Source of the DNA: Chitinophaga pinensis
GTDB lineage: Bacteria; Bacteroidota; Bacteroidia; 2-12-FULL-35-15
Assembly (NCBI GenBank): GCA_945885475.1
Contig: CAMCYR010000032.1
Coordinates: forward strand, 1-36,657
Direction of reading: 5' to 3'
DNA: 36,657 bases
Every line of letters begins with the position of its first letter. Positions within the stretch are counted from its first letter, which is position 1. This document shows positions 24,962-32,904 of the stretch, piece after piece. Under the pieces are notes generated by a model. That model saw nothing but the letters and a program-made list of their open reading frames with translations, was not told the DNA's origin and made no database searches. Made by a program: the position numbers and the translations under genes.

Positions 24962-25099
24962 TCATCTATTTTCTCGAGTTGCTATACCCTTCAATTTACC
25001 ATAATCTTTCTTTTTCTTAGTTCTTGCGGGTTTAATTTTTGAAATAAAGGAAACGTTTCCTGTTAATTGTTTTTTATCGATCCATTTGTATACGTACAT
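24962..25099 (-). CDS. Small basic ORF, possibly an antitoxin remnant (45 residues)
   Basis: ATG at 25099 to TGA. The product reads MYVYKWIDKKQLTGNVSFIS, then KIKPARTKKKKDYGKLKG, then a short tail. The KxxKKKKDYGKLKG part resembles the conserved end of DUF2281-like antitoxins (a lysine-rich stretch, then a glycine-x-x-KG), but the usual acidic tail is missing. It may be truncated or a chance open frame. Its 5' end overlaps the divergent lipoprotein promoter. No toxin gene is adjacent. Confidence 0.3.
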   Translation of the reverse strand: MYVYKWIDKKQLTGNVSFISKIKPARTKKKKDYGKLKGIATRENR

Positions 25100-25115
25100 A
25101 TATGTATTATATTTG
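25085..25115 (+). promoter_or_regulatory. Promoter of the small lipoprotein gene
   Basis: TTTG (25085-25088), 19 bases, then TATATTTG (25108-25115) is the best Bacteroidota promoter match in the window. It overlaps the apparent upstream start at 25102, so the ATG at 25141 is the likely start, with a leader of about 20 bases. Confidence 0.75.
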
Positions 25116-25140
25116 TGTACTAAATAAACAAACTTATAAA

Positions 25141-25659
25141 ATGAAAAAAATACTTTTATTGATTACAGTTCCTGTAGTTTTATTCTTTGCAGGTTGTGGT
25201 AATTCAAAAACGGAAGAGACAGTACTATCAATCCCCGGCATGATGGAAGTTGAATTAAAAATTAATGGAAATCCACTTTTAATAATGATTCCGGATTCTA
25301 CTAGAGGGAAAATGCAGATAGTTGAGCAATCCTGGGGTGCTACTGAAATTCAAGTAGGGAAAGGTTTTCAAATTTCGATAGAAGAGGGTGAAGGCGATGT
25401 TGCACTAATGAAAAGCGATATTGCTGGAAATGATGTAAATAAATTCAAGCGATTTGTTAAAGATGAACCAACTTTGTTGTTTTGGGAATCCGAAATTACG
25501 GCTCCTGAATTTCACTTTTATGCTGTTGTAAAACCTGGAGCGGTATCTTATATCATTAAAGATATTGCAGGCGAAATGTTTGGTGAAAAAGCAGTAGAAA
25601 TGATGGTTGAATCTGCAAAAACATTAAAAGCAAAAGATGCTCCTAAGCCGGAAGCATAA
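25141..25659 (+). CDS. Lipoprotein of unknown function (172 residues)
   Basis: A signal peptide with lipobox, MKKILLLITVPVVLFFAGCG, puts the lipid-anchored cysteine at residue 19. The mature part is about 150 residues, soluble and mixed alpha/beta by composition. It includes MPGMMEVELKINGNPLLIM-like strands with the real opening SIPGMMEVELKINGNP, a FKRFVKDEPTLLFWESE segment and a charged C-terminus (KAKDAPKPEA). I do not recognise a family. The ATG at 25141 was chosen because the promoter covers the longer alternative and because the signal peptide begins there. It is a single-gene unit closed by a terminator 18 bases after the stop. The role is probably in the cell envelope. Confidence 0.75.
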   Translation: MKKILLLITVPVVLFFAGCGNSKTEETVLSIPGMMEVELKINGNPLLIMIPDSTRGKMQIVEQSWGATEIQVGKGFQISIEEGEGDVALMKSDIAGNDVNKFKRFVKDEPTLLFWESEITAPEFHFYAVVKPGAVSYIIKDIAGEMFGEKAVEMMVESAKTLKAKDAPKPEA

Positions 25660-25677
25660 GAAATAGTAACAATTTTA

Positions 25678-25706
25678 AAAAGCATCAGCAATCAGCTGAT
25701 GCTTTT
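25678..25706 (+). terminator. Intrinsic terminator of the lipoprotein gene
   Basis: A 12-bp stem, aaaagcatcagc / gctgatgctttt, has an aatca loop and a short T-rich continuation. It lies 18 bases after the stop codon. Confidence 0.85.
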
Positions 25707-25707
25707 A

Positions 25708-26032
25708 TTATTTATAGAGATTGAATGCTGATTTAGAAAGTGCTTCTCTATCATCCGGATGTGCAATCTGAATTAAAAGTTCAGCCCTTTCTTCTGATGT
25801 TTTCCCTTATAGATTAATTGTTCCATTTTCCTTAACAACATAATGAATATGAGCTCTGTTTGTAACAAAAATTGCCTACGGTTTAAAAACGGAAGAGAGA
25901 TACAGTAGAAGCAGAATGTATGAAAACGTGATCATCAGACTTGATTACTTTTGATGTTTCTTTAGCGGATGTTATCGTACTATCTTTATTAATGATATGT
26001 ATTGGAAAAGGCGTAAGGGTTGGGTCACTATT
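25708..26032 (-). pseudogene. Acetyl-CoA hydrolase/CoA-transferase pseudogene with internal deletion
   Basis: Two remnants of one family lie in the right order on the minus strand. The N-terminal piece (frame 26032-25883) reads SAKETSKVIKSDDHVFIHSAS, like the first ~25 residues of acetyl-CoA hydrolase/transferases (xAEEAxKVIKSGDxVFxHxAA). The C-terminal piece (about 25885-25708, another frame) reads AIFVTNRAHIHYVVKENGT, INL, an in-frame TAA, then GKTSEERAELLIQIAHPDD and REALSK. This is the conserved end (TTRAHVHYVVTEYGxANLxGK...IAHPDxRE) of the same family. About 300 middle residues are missing, the frame changes at the join and a stop interrupts the C-terminal part. The gene is clearly dead. 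The remaining gap to 26175 holds only a terminator. Confidence 0.65.
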
Positions 26033-26114
26033 TCATCAACTATAAATACAAAGTATGACAAAAGGGAACAGTCGGACAAAAAATTATTAGGTATATGAAA
26101 TATATCATTAAAAG

Positions 26115-26147
26115 AGAAAGCCGTTCCTTGAAATGGACCGGCTTTCT
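26115..26147 (-). terminator. Terminator of the T9SS type B protein gene
   Basis: A 9-bp stem, agaaagccg / cggctttct, with a partly paired interior, lies 29 bases beyond the stop on the minus strand. The trailing T-run is short, so strength is uncertain. Confidence 0.6.
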
Positions 26148-26175
26148 ATGTTTCATGCAATTGATTTGAATAGTA

Positions 26176-28128
26176 TTATTTTGACAATAATTGAATATAG
26201 CCTTCCTTTTCAACTGTCTTTCCATTATTCGTTTTAGCTTTTAATACGAAAAAGTAAGTTCCGTCAGGAGCAATTTTACCGTTTTTTGTTTCACCGTTCC
26301 ATCCCGTATTCAGTCCATTTATTTCCGCCATTAGTAGTCCCCAACGGTCATAAATCGAATAAGTAATTTCTTTCATATGTGAACTGCTTACCATGAAAAC
26401 ATCATTTGAAAGATCTCCATTTGGAGTAAAAATATTTGGAATAAAAATAGTTGATTCCCCTTCTACAAGTATGCAGTATTTCACCGAGTCGCTACAACCA
26501 CCTGCATTAGAAGCGATTAATAGAATGCAGTATTCTCCTTCATTCGGATAGATGTGAGACGGTGATGTACTAATTGAGAAATTGTTTGCACCTGAAGTCG
26601 GATCATCAAAAATCCAGGAGTAATTACTTCCATCCGTAGAGGTATTTGTGAAATTAACAAGTGTGTTCGGATAAACTAAAGTTGAGGGTGAAATGGAAAA
26701 ATTTGCTTCAGGTATGGGATAAACAGTAATCATGTTTGGTATGTTCGTAATTCCGGTGCAACCATTTAAATCAGTACATTCAATTGAAACGGAATAAATA
26801 CTATCCTGAGTATAGCAATGATTAGGTGAAGAGATTGATGATGTGTTACCATCTCCAAAATTGTAGCTGACGCTTGTACAACTTGTTCCAACTAACTCAT
26901 TAAATTGAACGCACAAAGGCGCGCAACCACTTGTTATATTTGCCGTAAAGTCAGGAATTGGTAATGGATTTACAGTAATTGTCTGTGTTGCAGTGTCACC
27001 ACATGTGCCGGAAAAAAAATGTGTTATAACAAATGTTCCGGAACCGGATATGCCCGGATTAAATGTTCCAGTTGAAGTGTTTGTTATTCCGGTTCCACTC
27101 CAGATGCCACCGGATGTTAAAGAATTTAAATTAAAAGGTAGATCATTTATACAATGAGCCGGTTCAGGATTAATTCCTGCATTCGGGGGAAGTGTGAGTA
27201 CCTGAATTAATGATGTATCCGCAGCCGGGCAAGGTGTTGTCAAACTATAAGTAATTGTGTATGATCCCGGACCAGCAATTGCCGGATTAAAAACACCTGT
27301 TGTTGCGTTTATACAAGAACCACAAGTTGCAGTCCATATTCCTCCGGATGATGCTGCAGTGAAATTCACAACAGCTGCTGAATCGCAAACTGTATAATTT
27401 GTAAATGGAGAAAGTATAGTCGGATCATTAGTTATAGGTGAAGCGCTCGTACTATTTTGAGCGAGAAAACCTTCAAATCCGGGTCCTGAAGAAACTTTTA
27501 AAATAAGAATATTTAATCCTGGTTGCCAACCGCTGCAAAGTGAAAATGATAACCCCCCTGCCGCGCTAAATCCAACATTAAAATAAGGTGAGGCAGCAGG
27601 AACACCAGCTAATGAAGCACTTTGCGGAACACCATTAATATAAACCTCATCCACCGAATTGTCAGTAAAAAAATCCATTGTCAAACAAAAAGTAGCAGTA
27701 TCTGAATAGGAAGCGCCACAGGAATTATAACAAGGAAGTAAAAATTCAATTTTATAATAGTAATCCGTATTTACAGAATGTGCTCCTCCGATATTATGAG
27801 AAATCCAGTTGCAATCCGGCCATGGACTTGTATAATAACTACCCGGAACAGTACTCATAACTATTGCAGGAACATATGGGCCCGCAATGGATCCTGTGGA
27901 AATTTGCCAATTGTTGTCGTTACTCCCACCGGGAAGAACACCTCCGATGCCATTTGTTGCTGTATTAAAAAGCGTTCCTGTTGGAACAATATTGCTGGTG
28001 CAAGTCGGATCAAAACAATCAATCAGCCCGTCACCATTGTCATCAATTCCATTGCCGCAATTTTCTTGAGCTTCTACATTAATAATCAGGAAGCAAATTG
28101 AAGATAGGAGTAAGAGTAGTTTTTTCAT
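26176..28128 (-). CDS. T9SS type B (gliding-associated CTD) protein with PKD domains
   Basis: A 650-residue secreted protein. The signal peptide MKKLLLLLSSICFLIINVEA is followed by CGNGIDDNGDGLIDCFDPTC, a DxDGDGxxD-type calcium-binding loop held by cysteines. Residues ~50-225 form a cysteine-containing lectin- or jelly-roll-like part. Ig-like repeats with GGIWTATCG and GGIWSGTG motifs follow. Two PKD domains come next (YNFGDGNTSS and YSWIFDDPTSG), then the type B sorting domain: FIPNIFTPNGDLSNDVF, YSIYDRWGLLM, GWNGETKNGKIAPDGTYFF. Type B CTDs take cargo through T9SS to the cell surface. The function is probably adhesion or carbohydrate binding. It is a single gene with its own terminator and divergent from an MFS gene. 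Confidence 0.88.
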   Translation of the reverse strand: MKKLLLLLSSICFLIINVEAQENCGNGIDDNGDGLIDCFDPTCTSNIVPTGTLFNTATNGIGGVLPGGSNDNNWQISTGSIAGPYVPAIVMSTVPGSYYTSPWPDCNWISHNIGGAHSVNTDYYYKIEFLLPCYNSCGASYSDTATFCLTMDFFTDNSVDEVYINGVPQSASLAGVPAASPYFNVGFSAAGGLSFSLCSGWQPGLNILILKVSSGPGFEGFLAQNSTSASPITNDPTILSPFTNYTVCDSAAVVNFTAASSGGIWTATCGSCINATTGVFNPAIAGPGSYTITYSLTTPCPAADTSLIQVLTLPPNAGINPEPAHCINDLPFNLNSLTSGGIWSGTGITNTSTGTFNPGISGSGTFVITHFFSGTCGDTATQTITVNPLPIPDFTANITSGCAPLCVQFNELVGTSCTSVSYNFGDGNTSSISSPNHCYTQDSIYSVSIECTDLNGCTGITNIPNMITVYPIPEANFSISPSTLVYPNTLVNFTNTSTDGSNYSWIFDDPTSGANNFSISTSPSHIYPNEGEYCILLIASNAGGCSDSVKYCILVEGESTIFIPNIFTPNGDLSNDVFMVSSSHMKEITYSIYDRWGLLMAEINGLNTGWNGETKNGKIAPDGTYFFVLKAKTNNGKTVEKEGYIQLLSK

Positions 28129-28162
28129 AAAATGTGTCTTATAAGCAATATCTTAATAGAGT

Positions 28163-28170
28163 CAAAATTA
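28163..28170 (-). promoter_or_regulatory. Candidate -7 box of the T9SS type B gene
   Basis: The minus strand reads TAATTTTG (TAnnTTTG), 34 bases before the ATG. No clear -33 TTG was found. Confidence 0.4.
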
Positions 28171-28270
28171 GTTGAAATGGTTGCATGTTGATTGCTAAAC
28201 CTTTCTAAAGAAAATTGTTGCGTTTAATGATCAAGCGGGATTCATATTTAAATTGTTTTAAAATTAATAA

Positions 28271-28278
28271 TATCTTTG
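28271..28278 (+). promoter_or_regulatory. TAnnTTTG box of the MFS transporter gene
   Basis: TATCTTTG ends 7 bases before the ATG at 28286. A TTG lies at 28253-28255, a short 15-base spacing. The transcript should have almost no leader. Confidence 0.5.
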
Positions 28279-28285
28279 ATCACGA

Positions 28286-29521
28286 ATGAATCGCTTGTTA
28301 TCTTTATACCTTGGCTCCTTTGCAAACATTCAACGAAATGTTTGGATACTTTCTATTGCTATGTTTATCAATAGAAGTGGTTCTATGGTTTTGCTTTTTA
28401 CTTCTTTATATCTTACCAAAGACTTACACTTTACAATTGCAGAAGCGGGATTGACTTTGAGTTTTTATGGCATTGGCAGTGTTTTGGGTTCTTATGCTGG
28501 AGGTTGGTTAACCGATCGGAAGAATTTTTTCGACATTATGTTTTTTTCCCTCATCGCTAGTGGGTTGATTCTTTTATTGCTTTTAATTGCTACAACACCT
28601 TTTGCCATTTCTCTTATTATTTTCTGTTACGCCTTCGCTGCAGATATTTTTCGTCCCGCAAATTCAAAAGCAATTGCGGCATATAGTACTCCCGAAAATA
28701 GAACCCGCTCCGTTTCATTAGTTCGATTAGCGACCAACTTAGGATTTTCAATAGGCCCGGCTGTCGGTGGATTTATTGCTTTATACCTTGGATACAAATG
28801 GTTGTTTGTAATTGATGCGTGCAGTGGTTTTTTGGCAGCCAGTATGTTATGGATGTATCTGCCAAGAGTAACAGATGAAAGCAAAAAAATAGATTCTGCT
28901 GTTTTAGGTGACAGCTCTTCATCTGCCTATCGTGATTTGCCTTATTTAGTTTTTATAGTGCTTGTTGCATTTTTTGGAATATGTTTTTTTCAACTTTTTG
29001 CAAGTATGCCTCAGTATTTTTCTCAGGAATGCCACTATAATGAAGATAGGATTGGTTTGTTAATGGCATTGAATGGATTGTTAGTTGTAATAATTGAAAT
29101 GCCATTGGTAGCGGCATTGGAAAAAAACAAAAAGATATTCTCTTTCATTATTGCCGGAGTGCTTTGTTTGCCTGTTTCATTTGCAATTTTGCATTTTGGA
29201 AAAGGGATGATGATCTGGGCTGTTGTGTACACATTATTCATAACGATGTCCGAAATACTCGCCATGCCATTTATGATGAACTATTCCTTATCACGTCCGG
29301 CTAAAGAACGGCAAGGACAATATTCTGCATTGTATTCTATTTCTTACGGGCTAGCAAATATTTTCGCCCCATTATTGGGTTTAGGTATTGCCGATAAATA
29401 TGGATTTGATAAAATGTTTTACTTCTTTATCGGATTGAGTTTGTTAACGGCAGTTGCCTTTTGGATTTTGAAAAGATGGGAAGGAAGAACTCTTGCGATT
29501 GATAACGTTTCGGAAATTTAA
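28286..29521 (+). CDS. MFS transporter (multidrug-efflux type)
   Basis: A 411-residue inner-membrane protein with about 12 hydrophobic segments. The first half shows the MFS signature region GSYAGGWLTDRKNFFDIMF (motif A, between helices 2 and 3) and FAADIFRPANSKAIAAYSTP with TRSVSLVRLATNLGFSIGPAVGG (motif C-like) in helices 4-5. The second half repeats the pattern. It most resembles the DHA1/MDR efflux branch, which exports drugs or metabolites by proton antiport; the substrate cannot be read from sequence. It starts at ATG just downstream of a promoter box. There is no neighbouring regulator. Confidence 0.85.
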   Translation: MNRLLSLYLGSFANIQRNVWILSIAMFINRSGSMVLLFTSLYLTKDLHFTIAEAGLTLSFYGIGSVLGSYAGGWLTDRKNFFDIMFFSLIASGLILLLLLIATTPFAISLIIFCYAFAADIFRPANSKAIAAYSTPENRTRSVSLVRLATNLGFSIGPAVGGFIALYLGYKWLFVIDACSGFLAASMLWMYLPRVTDESKKIDSAVLGDSSSSAYRDLPYLVFIVLVAFFGICFFQLFASMPQYFSQECHYNEDRIGLLMALNGLLVVIIEMPLVAALEKNKKIFSFIIAGVLCLPVSFAILHFGKGMMIWAVVYTLFITMSEILAMPFMMNYSLSRPAKERQGQYSALYSISYGLANIFAPLLGLGIADKYGFDKMFYFFIGLSLLTAVAFWILKRWEGRTLAIDNVSEI

Positions 29522-29725
29522 AATTTTGAATATAAAGAGTAAGTCGTTTTACAGAATTATCTGTACTAAAGAAATGATAACGATTTATGATAAAGGTATA
29601 CTAAAGGAAAACCACAAATTTGCTTAAATTGAGATTTGCCTTCAATAGTATTTTAGCAAAATGAAATTTTCTAAACTAGTAATTTTCTGATTGATACGTA
29701 TTAGATTGCAGCTTTCTAAAAACAA

Positions 29726-29755
29726 AAACGCCTTTGTATTTATACAAAGGCGTTT
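29726..29755 (-). terminator. Intrinsic terminator of typA
   Basis: A 13-bp perfect stem, aaacgcctttgta / tacaaaggcgttt, with a ttta loop. On the minus strand it is followed by TTTTTGTTTTT. It lies 19 bases beyond the typA stop. The rest of the 29522-29774 gap shows nothing. Confidence 0.9.
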
Positions 29756-29774
29756 CATTTATAAACTCAAGTAT

Positions 29775-31589
29775 TTATTGAGAAACCATTTTTTTCTCTT
29801 GACGTTTACGTTCTGTCTCGTCCAAAATTACTTTACGCATGCGTATAGAGCCTGGTGTTACTTCAACATACTCATCTATCTGAATGTATTCCATCGCTTC
29901 CTCCAAAGAAAAAGGAATTTTTGGAGCAATACGCATTTTATCATCTGTACCAGATGCACGCATATTCGATAATTTTTTCTCTTTCGTAATATTTACAACG
30001 ATATCATCCTGACGGTTGTTTTCTCCGATAACCTGTCCAGTATAAATTGGTTCACCCGGTTCAACGAAAAATTTACCACGATCTTGTAATTTATCAATTG
30101 AATAAGCAATAGCAGTTCCTAATTCACCTGAAATTAAAACACCATTGTTTCGACTAGGAATTTGACCTTTCCATGGTTCAAATGCTTTAAAGCGATGCGC
30201 CATGATTGCCTCACCTGCGGTTGCAGTTAAGATGTTGTTACGTAACCCGATGATACCACGAGAAGGAATTTCGAATTCCAAATGCTGCAAATCACCTTTT
30301 GGTTCCATTAACAACATATCCCCTTTACGCTGACTTACATACTCAATAACTTTTCCTGCTGATTCTTCAGGAACGTCTACCGTTAAATATTCTATCGGTT
30401 CACATTTTACACCATCAATTTCTTTTATGATAACTTGTGGTTGCCCAACTTGTAATTCATATCCTTCACGTCTCATTGTTTCGATCAAAACTGATAAGTG
30501 AAGAATTCCACGACCGAATACTAAATAAGAGTCAGCGGAGTTTGTTTCTTCAACACGTAAAGCAAGATTTTTTTCTAATTCTTTAAACAAACGATCACGC
30601 AAGTGACGCGATGTTACAAACTTACCTTCTTTACCAAAGAACGGAGAGTTATTGATACAAAACAACATGTTCATTGTTGGTTCGTCAATTGCGATAGGAG
30701 TTAAACCTTCAGGATTTTCGAAATCTGCAAGTGTATCTCCGATTTCAAATCCTTCAATTCCGGTTACAGCAACAATTTCTCCGGATTGAATCGTGTCTGT
30801 TGTTTTTGCTTTTCCTAAACCTTCAAATATGAATAATTCTTTTATTCGGGATTTGATGATAGTACCATCTCTTTTTACCAAAGAGATAGGCATATTTTCT
30901 TTTAATGAACCACGGTGAACGCGGCCAACTGCAATTCGCCCGACAAATGATGAAAAGTCCAATGACGTAATTTGCATTTGCAATGTTCCTTCTTGTCTTG
31001 GCGCCTCAGGAAAGAATTCAATAATTGTATCCAATAAATAGGTAATATCAGAAGTTGGATTTTTCCAATCCGGACCCATCCATCCTTGTTTAGATGAACC
31101 GTATACAGTTTTGAAATTAAGCTGTTCTTCTGTTGCATCCAAATTGAAAAATAAATCAAATACCTGATCATGCACTTCGTCGGGGCGACAGTTCGGCTTA
31201 TCAACTTTATTGATAACCAAAACAACACGTTTACCTTGAGCCAATGCTTTTTGAGTAACGAAACGTGTTTGAGGCATTGCGCCTTCAAATGCATCCACCA
31301 ATAAAACCACACCATCTGCCATGTTCAAAACACGTTCAACTTCTCCTCCAAAGTCAGCGTGACCCGGGGTGTCAATGATATTGATCTTTGTTCCTTTATA
31401 TCTAACAGAAACATTCTTTGCAAGAATAGTAATTCCGCGTTCACGCTCTAAATCGTTATTATCAAGGATCAACTCTCCTGATTCCTGGTTTTCACGGAAT
31501 AGTTTTCCTGTGTGTAAAATCTTATCTACCAAGGTTGTTTTTCCGTGATCGACATGGGCAATAATGGCAATGTTTCTAATATTTTTCAT
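29775..31589 (-). CDS. typA: Translational GTPase TypA/BipA
   Basis: A 604-residue ribosome-associated GTPase related to EF-G and needed for ribosome assembly and stress growth. GTPase motifs are intact: G1 AHVDHGKTTL (~11-20), G2 ERGITI, G3 DTPGHADFGGEV, G4 VINKVDKP and G5-like YGSSKQG. Domain II (IAVGRVHRGSLKENMP), the EF-G-like V domain (PEESAGKVIEYVSQRKGDM, ESRGIIGLR-type GL loop) and the BipA-specific C-terminal domain with ANNRQDDIVVNITKEK-like sequence (actual GENNRQDDIVVN) follow. Length is normal for the family. The start is ATG. It is a single gene with a candidate promoter and a strong terminator. Confidence 0.96.
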   Translation of the reverse strand: MKNIRNIAIIAHVDHGKTTLVDKILHTGKLFRENQESGELILDNNDLERERGITILAKNVSVRYKGTKINIIDTPGHADFGGEVERVLNMADGVVLLVDAFEGAMPQTRFVTQKALAQGKRVVLVINKVDKPNCRPDEVHDQVFDLFFNLDATEEQLNFKTVYGSSKQGWMGPDWKNPTSDITYLLDTIIEFFPEAPRQEGTLQMQITSLDFSSFVGRIAVGRVHRGSLKENMPISLVKRDGTIIKSRIKELFIFEGLGKAKTTDTIQSGEIVAVTGIEGFEIGDTLADFENPEGLTPIAIDEPTMNMLFCINNSPFFGKEGKFVTSRHLRDRLFKELEKNLALRVEETNSADSYLVFGRGILHLSVLIETMRREGYELQVGQPQVIIKEIDGVKCEPIEYLTVDVPEESAGKVIEYVSQRKGDMLLMEPKGDLQHLEFEIPSRGIIGLRNNILTATAGEAIMAHRFKAFEPWKGQIPSRNNGVLISGELGTAIAYSIDKLQDRGKFFVEPGEPIYTGQVIGENNRQDDIVVNITKEKKLSNMRASGTDDKMRIAPKIPFSLEEAMEYIQIDEYVEVTPGSIRMRKVILDETERKRQEKKMVSQ

Positions 31590-31664
31590 TGTAATTTGGG
31601 TTAAAGTCGGTTGTTAAAAATCAGTGTGAATGTTGCCAACCAATCGTAATACATTTTAAGGGTG

Positions 31665-31672
31665 CAAAAGTA
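31665..31672 (-). promoter_or_regulatory. Candidate -7 box of typA
   Basis: The minus strand reads TACTTTTG, about 75 bases before the typA ATG. No TTG was seen at the expected -33 distance. Confidence 0.4.
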
Positions 31673-31712
31673 GTCATTTTTATTTGTAATTAGTACATTA
31701 GGGAATCTAATA

Positions 31713-31742
31713 TTTGTTATTGCATGGAATTATGTACTTTTA
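31713..31742 (+). promoter_or_regulatory. Candidate promoter of the hotdog thioesterase gene
   Basis: TTTG (31713-31716), 18 bases, then TACTTTTA (31735-31742) differs from TAnnTTTG only in the last base. The leader would be about 20 bases. Confidence 0.5.
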
Positions 31743-31765
31743 TTGCCATCAAGCCCCTTTAACAC

Positions 31766-32221
31766 ATGGAAAATAAAAAAATATGGTATGACGATCCAAC
31801 CATTGAAAGCATCGATTGGATGAATGCTAAAACGCTTTCAGAATCGCTGAATATAAGGGTAACTGAAATCGGAAACGACTTCATTAAGGGAACTATGCCG
31901 GTTGACCAACGAACGAAGCAACCTTTTGGATTACTGCATGGGGGAGCTTCCGTTGCTTTGGCTGAAACCTTGGGTAGTATTGCTTCGTGGTTAATGGTGA
32001 ATCCCGAAATGTTTATTGGTGTAGGAATCGAGATTAATGCAAATCATATAAAAGCGGTTACAAGCGGTTTTGTTACCGGTGTCTGCAAGCCAATTCATGT
32101 AAAAGGAATTAATCATATATGGGAGATAAAGATCTTTAATGATGCCGGTGATTTGACCTGTATCAGCCGCTTTACCTGTGCTATTATCGCTAAATCGAAG
32201 GTGTTGGGCAGAGTCGTATAG
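31766..32221 (+). CDS. PaaI-type hotdog-fold thioesterase
   Basis: A 151-residue single-hotdog acyl-CoA thioesterase. The family motif QPFGLLHGGASVALAETLGS is at ~52-71, with H58 and the catalytic E67, and IGVGIEINANHIKAVTSG follows as the substrate-tunnel strand. It resembles the PaaI/YbdB/MenI group, which hydrolyse aryl- or small acyl-CoA esters, including 1,4-dihydroxy-2-naphthoyl-CoA in menaquinone synthesis. No menaquinone genes are adjacent, so the substrate is open. It has an ATG start and lies convergent with the J-domain gene, with only 24 bases between stops. Confidence 0.88.
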   Translation: MENKKIWYDDPTIESIDWMNAKTLSESLNIRVTEIGNDFIKGTMPVDQRTKQPFGLLHGGASVALAETLGSIASWLMVNPEMFIGVGIEINANHIKAVTSGFVTGVCKPIHVKGINHIWEIKIFNDAGDLTCISRFTCAIIAKSKVLGRVV

Positions 32222-32245
32222 TAGGTTTCTTCTTTTTTCTTGATT

Positions 32246-32725
32246 TTATTCGCTTTGCTGCAGGCCGCTATTGGATCTGACAATTGTTTTTTCTGAGGAG
32301 TATGAAATAATAAAATACAGCAGGAGGAGTGCCATCCCGATGCTTACTACTATTTGCCAACTTTCTGTCGTGTCTTTTTTTTCAGGCGATTTTTTTTCTG
32401 TTCTGTATTGTTTTTTTTGACTTGCTTGTCGTTGTGCATATTGATAAGCATTTCCTGTGTATGGAACGGCATTGGAAAAATTTTGTTTTTTTGAAAATGT
32501 ACTGCCAGCACTCGAAAATTTAAGGTCGTATTTTCTTCGTTTCTCAGAATTTGATAATATGGCGTATGCTTGTTGAACTTCTTTAAAATATTCCTCTGCA
32601 GCTTTGTTGCCGCTATTTTTATCGGGATGGTATTTTTTGGCTAAAGCACGGTATGCGCTTTTGATTTCATTAGAGCTAGCGGTACTTTTGATTTCTAAGA
32701 GTATGTATAAATTTCCTTCAGCCAT
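32246..32725 (-). CDS. J-domain protein with C-terminal membrane anchor
   Basis: A 159-residue type III J-protein. The J-domain is at ~3-67 with the essential HPD (33-35) in AKKYHPDKNSG and the helix IV end AYAILSNSEKRRKYDL. A short Gln/Lys-rich linker (~70-122) leads to one hydrophobic segment, WQIVVSIGMALLLLYFIISY (~123-142), and a 17-residue polar tail. It would stimulate an Hsp70 (DnaK) at the inner membrane, with the J-domain in the cytoplasm. It has no Gly/Phe or zinc-finger region, so it is not DnaJ itself. It may help protein insertion or quality control; the clients are unknown. It is a single gene. Confidence 0.88.
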   Translation of the reverse strand: MAEGNLYILLEIKSTASSNEIKSAYRALAKKYHPDKNSGNKAAEEYFKEVQQAYAILSNSEKRRKYDLKFSSAGSTFSKKQNFSNAVPYTGNAYQYAQRQASQKKQYRTEKKSPEKKDTTESWQIVVSIGMALLLLYFIISYSSEKTIVRSNSGLQQSE

Positions 32726-32848
32726 TTTTTAAAAGAAGAGATCTCATTTTTTAAAAAGATAAAATGACAGATCGTTTGCAGTAAGGACCATCTATCTATC
32801 TTCGTTATTCTCGCGTTGTTATAAAAAAATCTATTTTTATAAAAAAAT

Positions 32849-32886
32849 AAAACCCTGACATTGAATAAATAATTCGTCAGGGTTTT
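32849..32886 (-). terminator. Intrinsic terminator of the solute-binding protein gene
   Basis: An 11-bp stem, aaaaccctgac / gtcagggtttt, with a 16-base loop. On the minus strand a T-run (TTATTTTTTT) follows. It lies 18 bases beyond the stop. Confidence 0.85.
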
Positions 32887-32904
32887 AATATATTATTTTG
32901 GAAA

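Noticed and set aside
24962-25115. Longer start (25102) for the lipoprotein, giving a 185-residue product
   Set aside because: That start overlaps a strong promoter, and the signal peptide begins at the ATG at 25141.
29691-29972. 93-residue plus-strand frame overlapping the typA end
   Set aside because: It runs through the typA terminator and the antisense of its coding end; typA is unambiguous.
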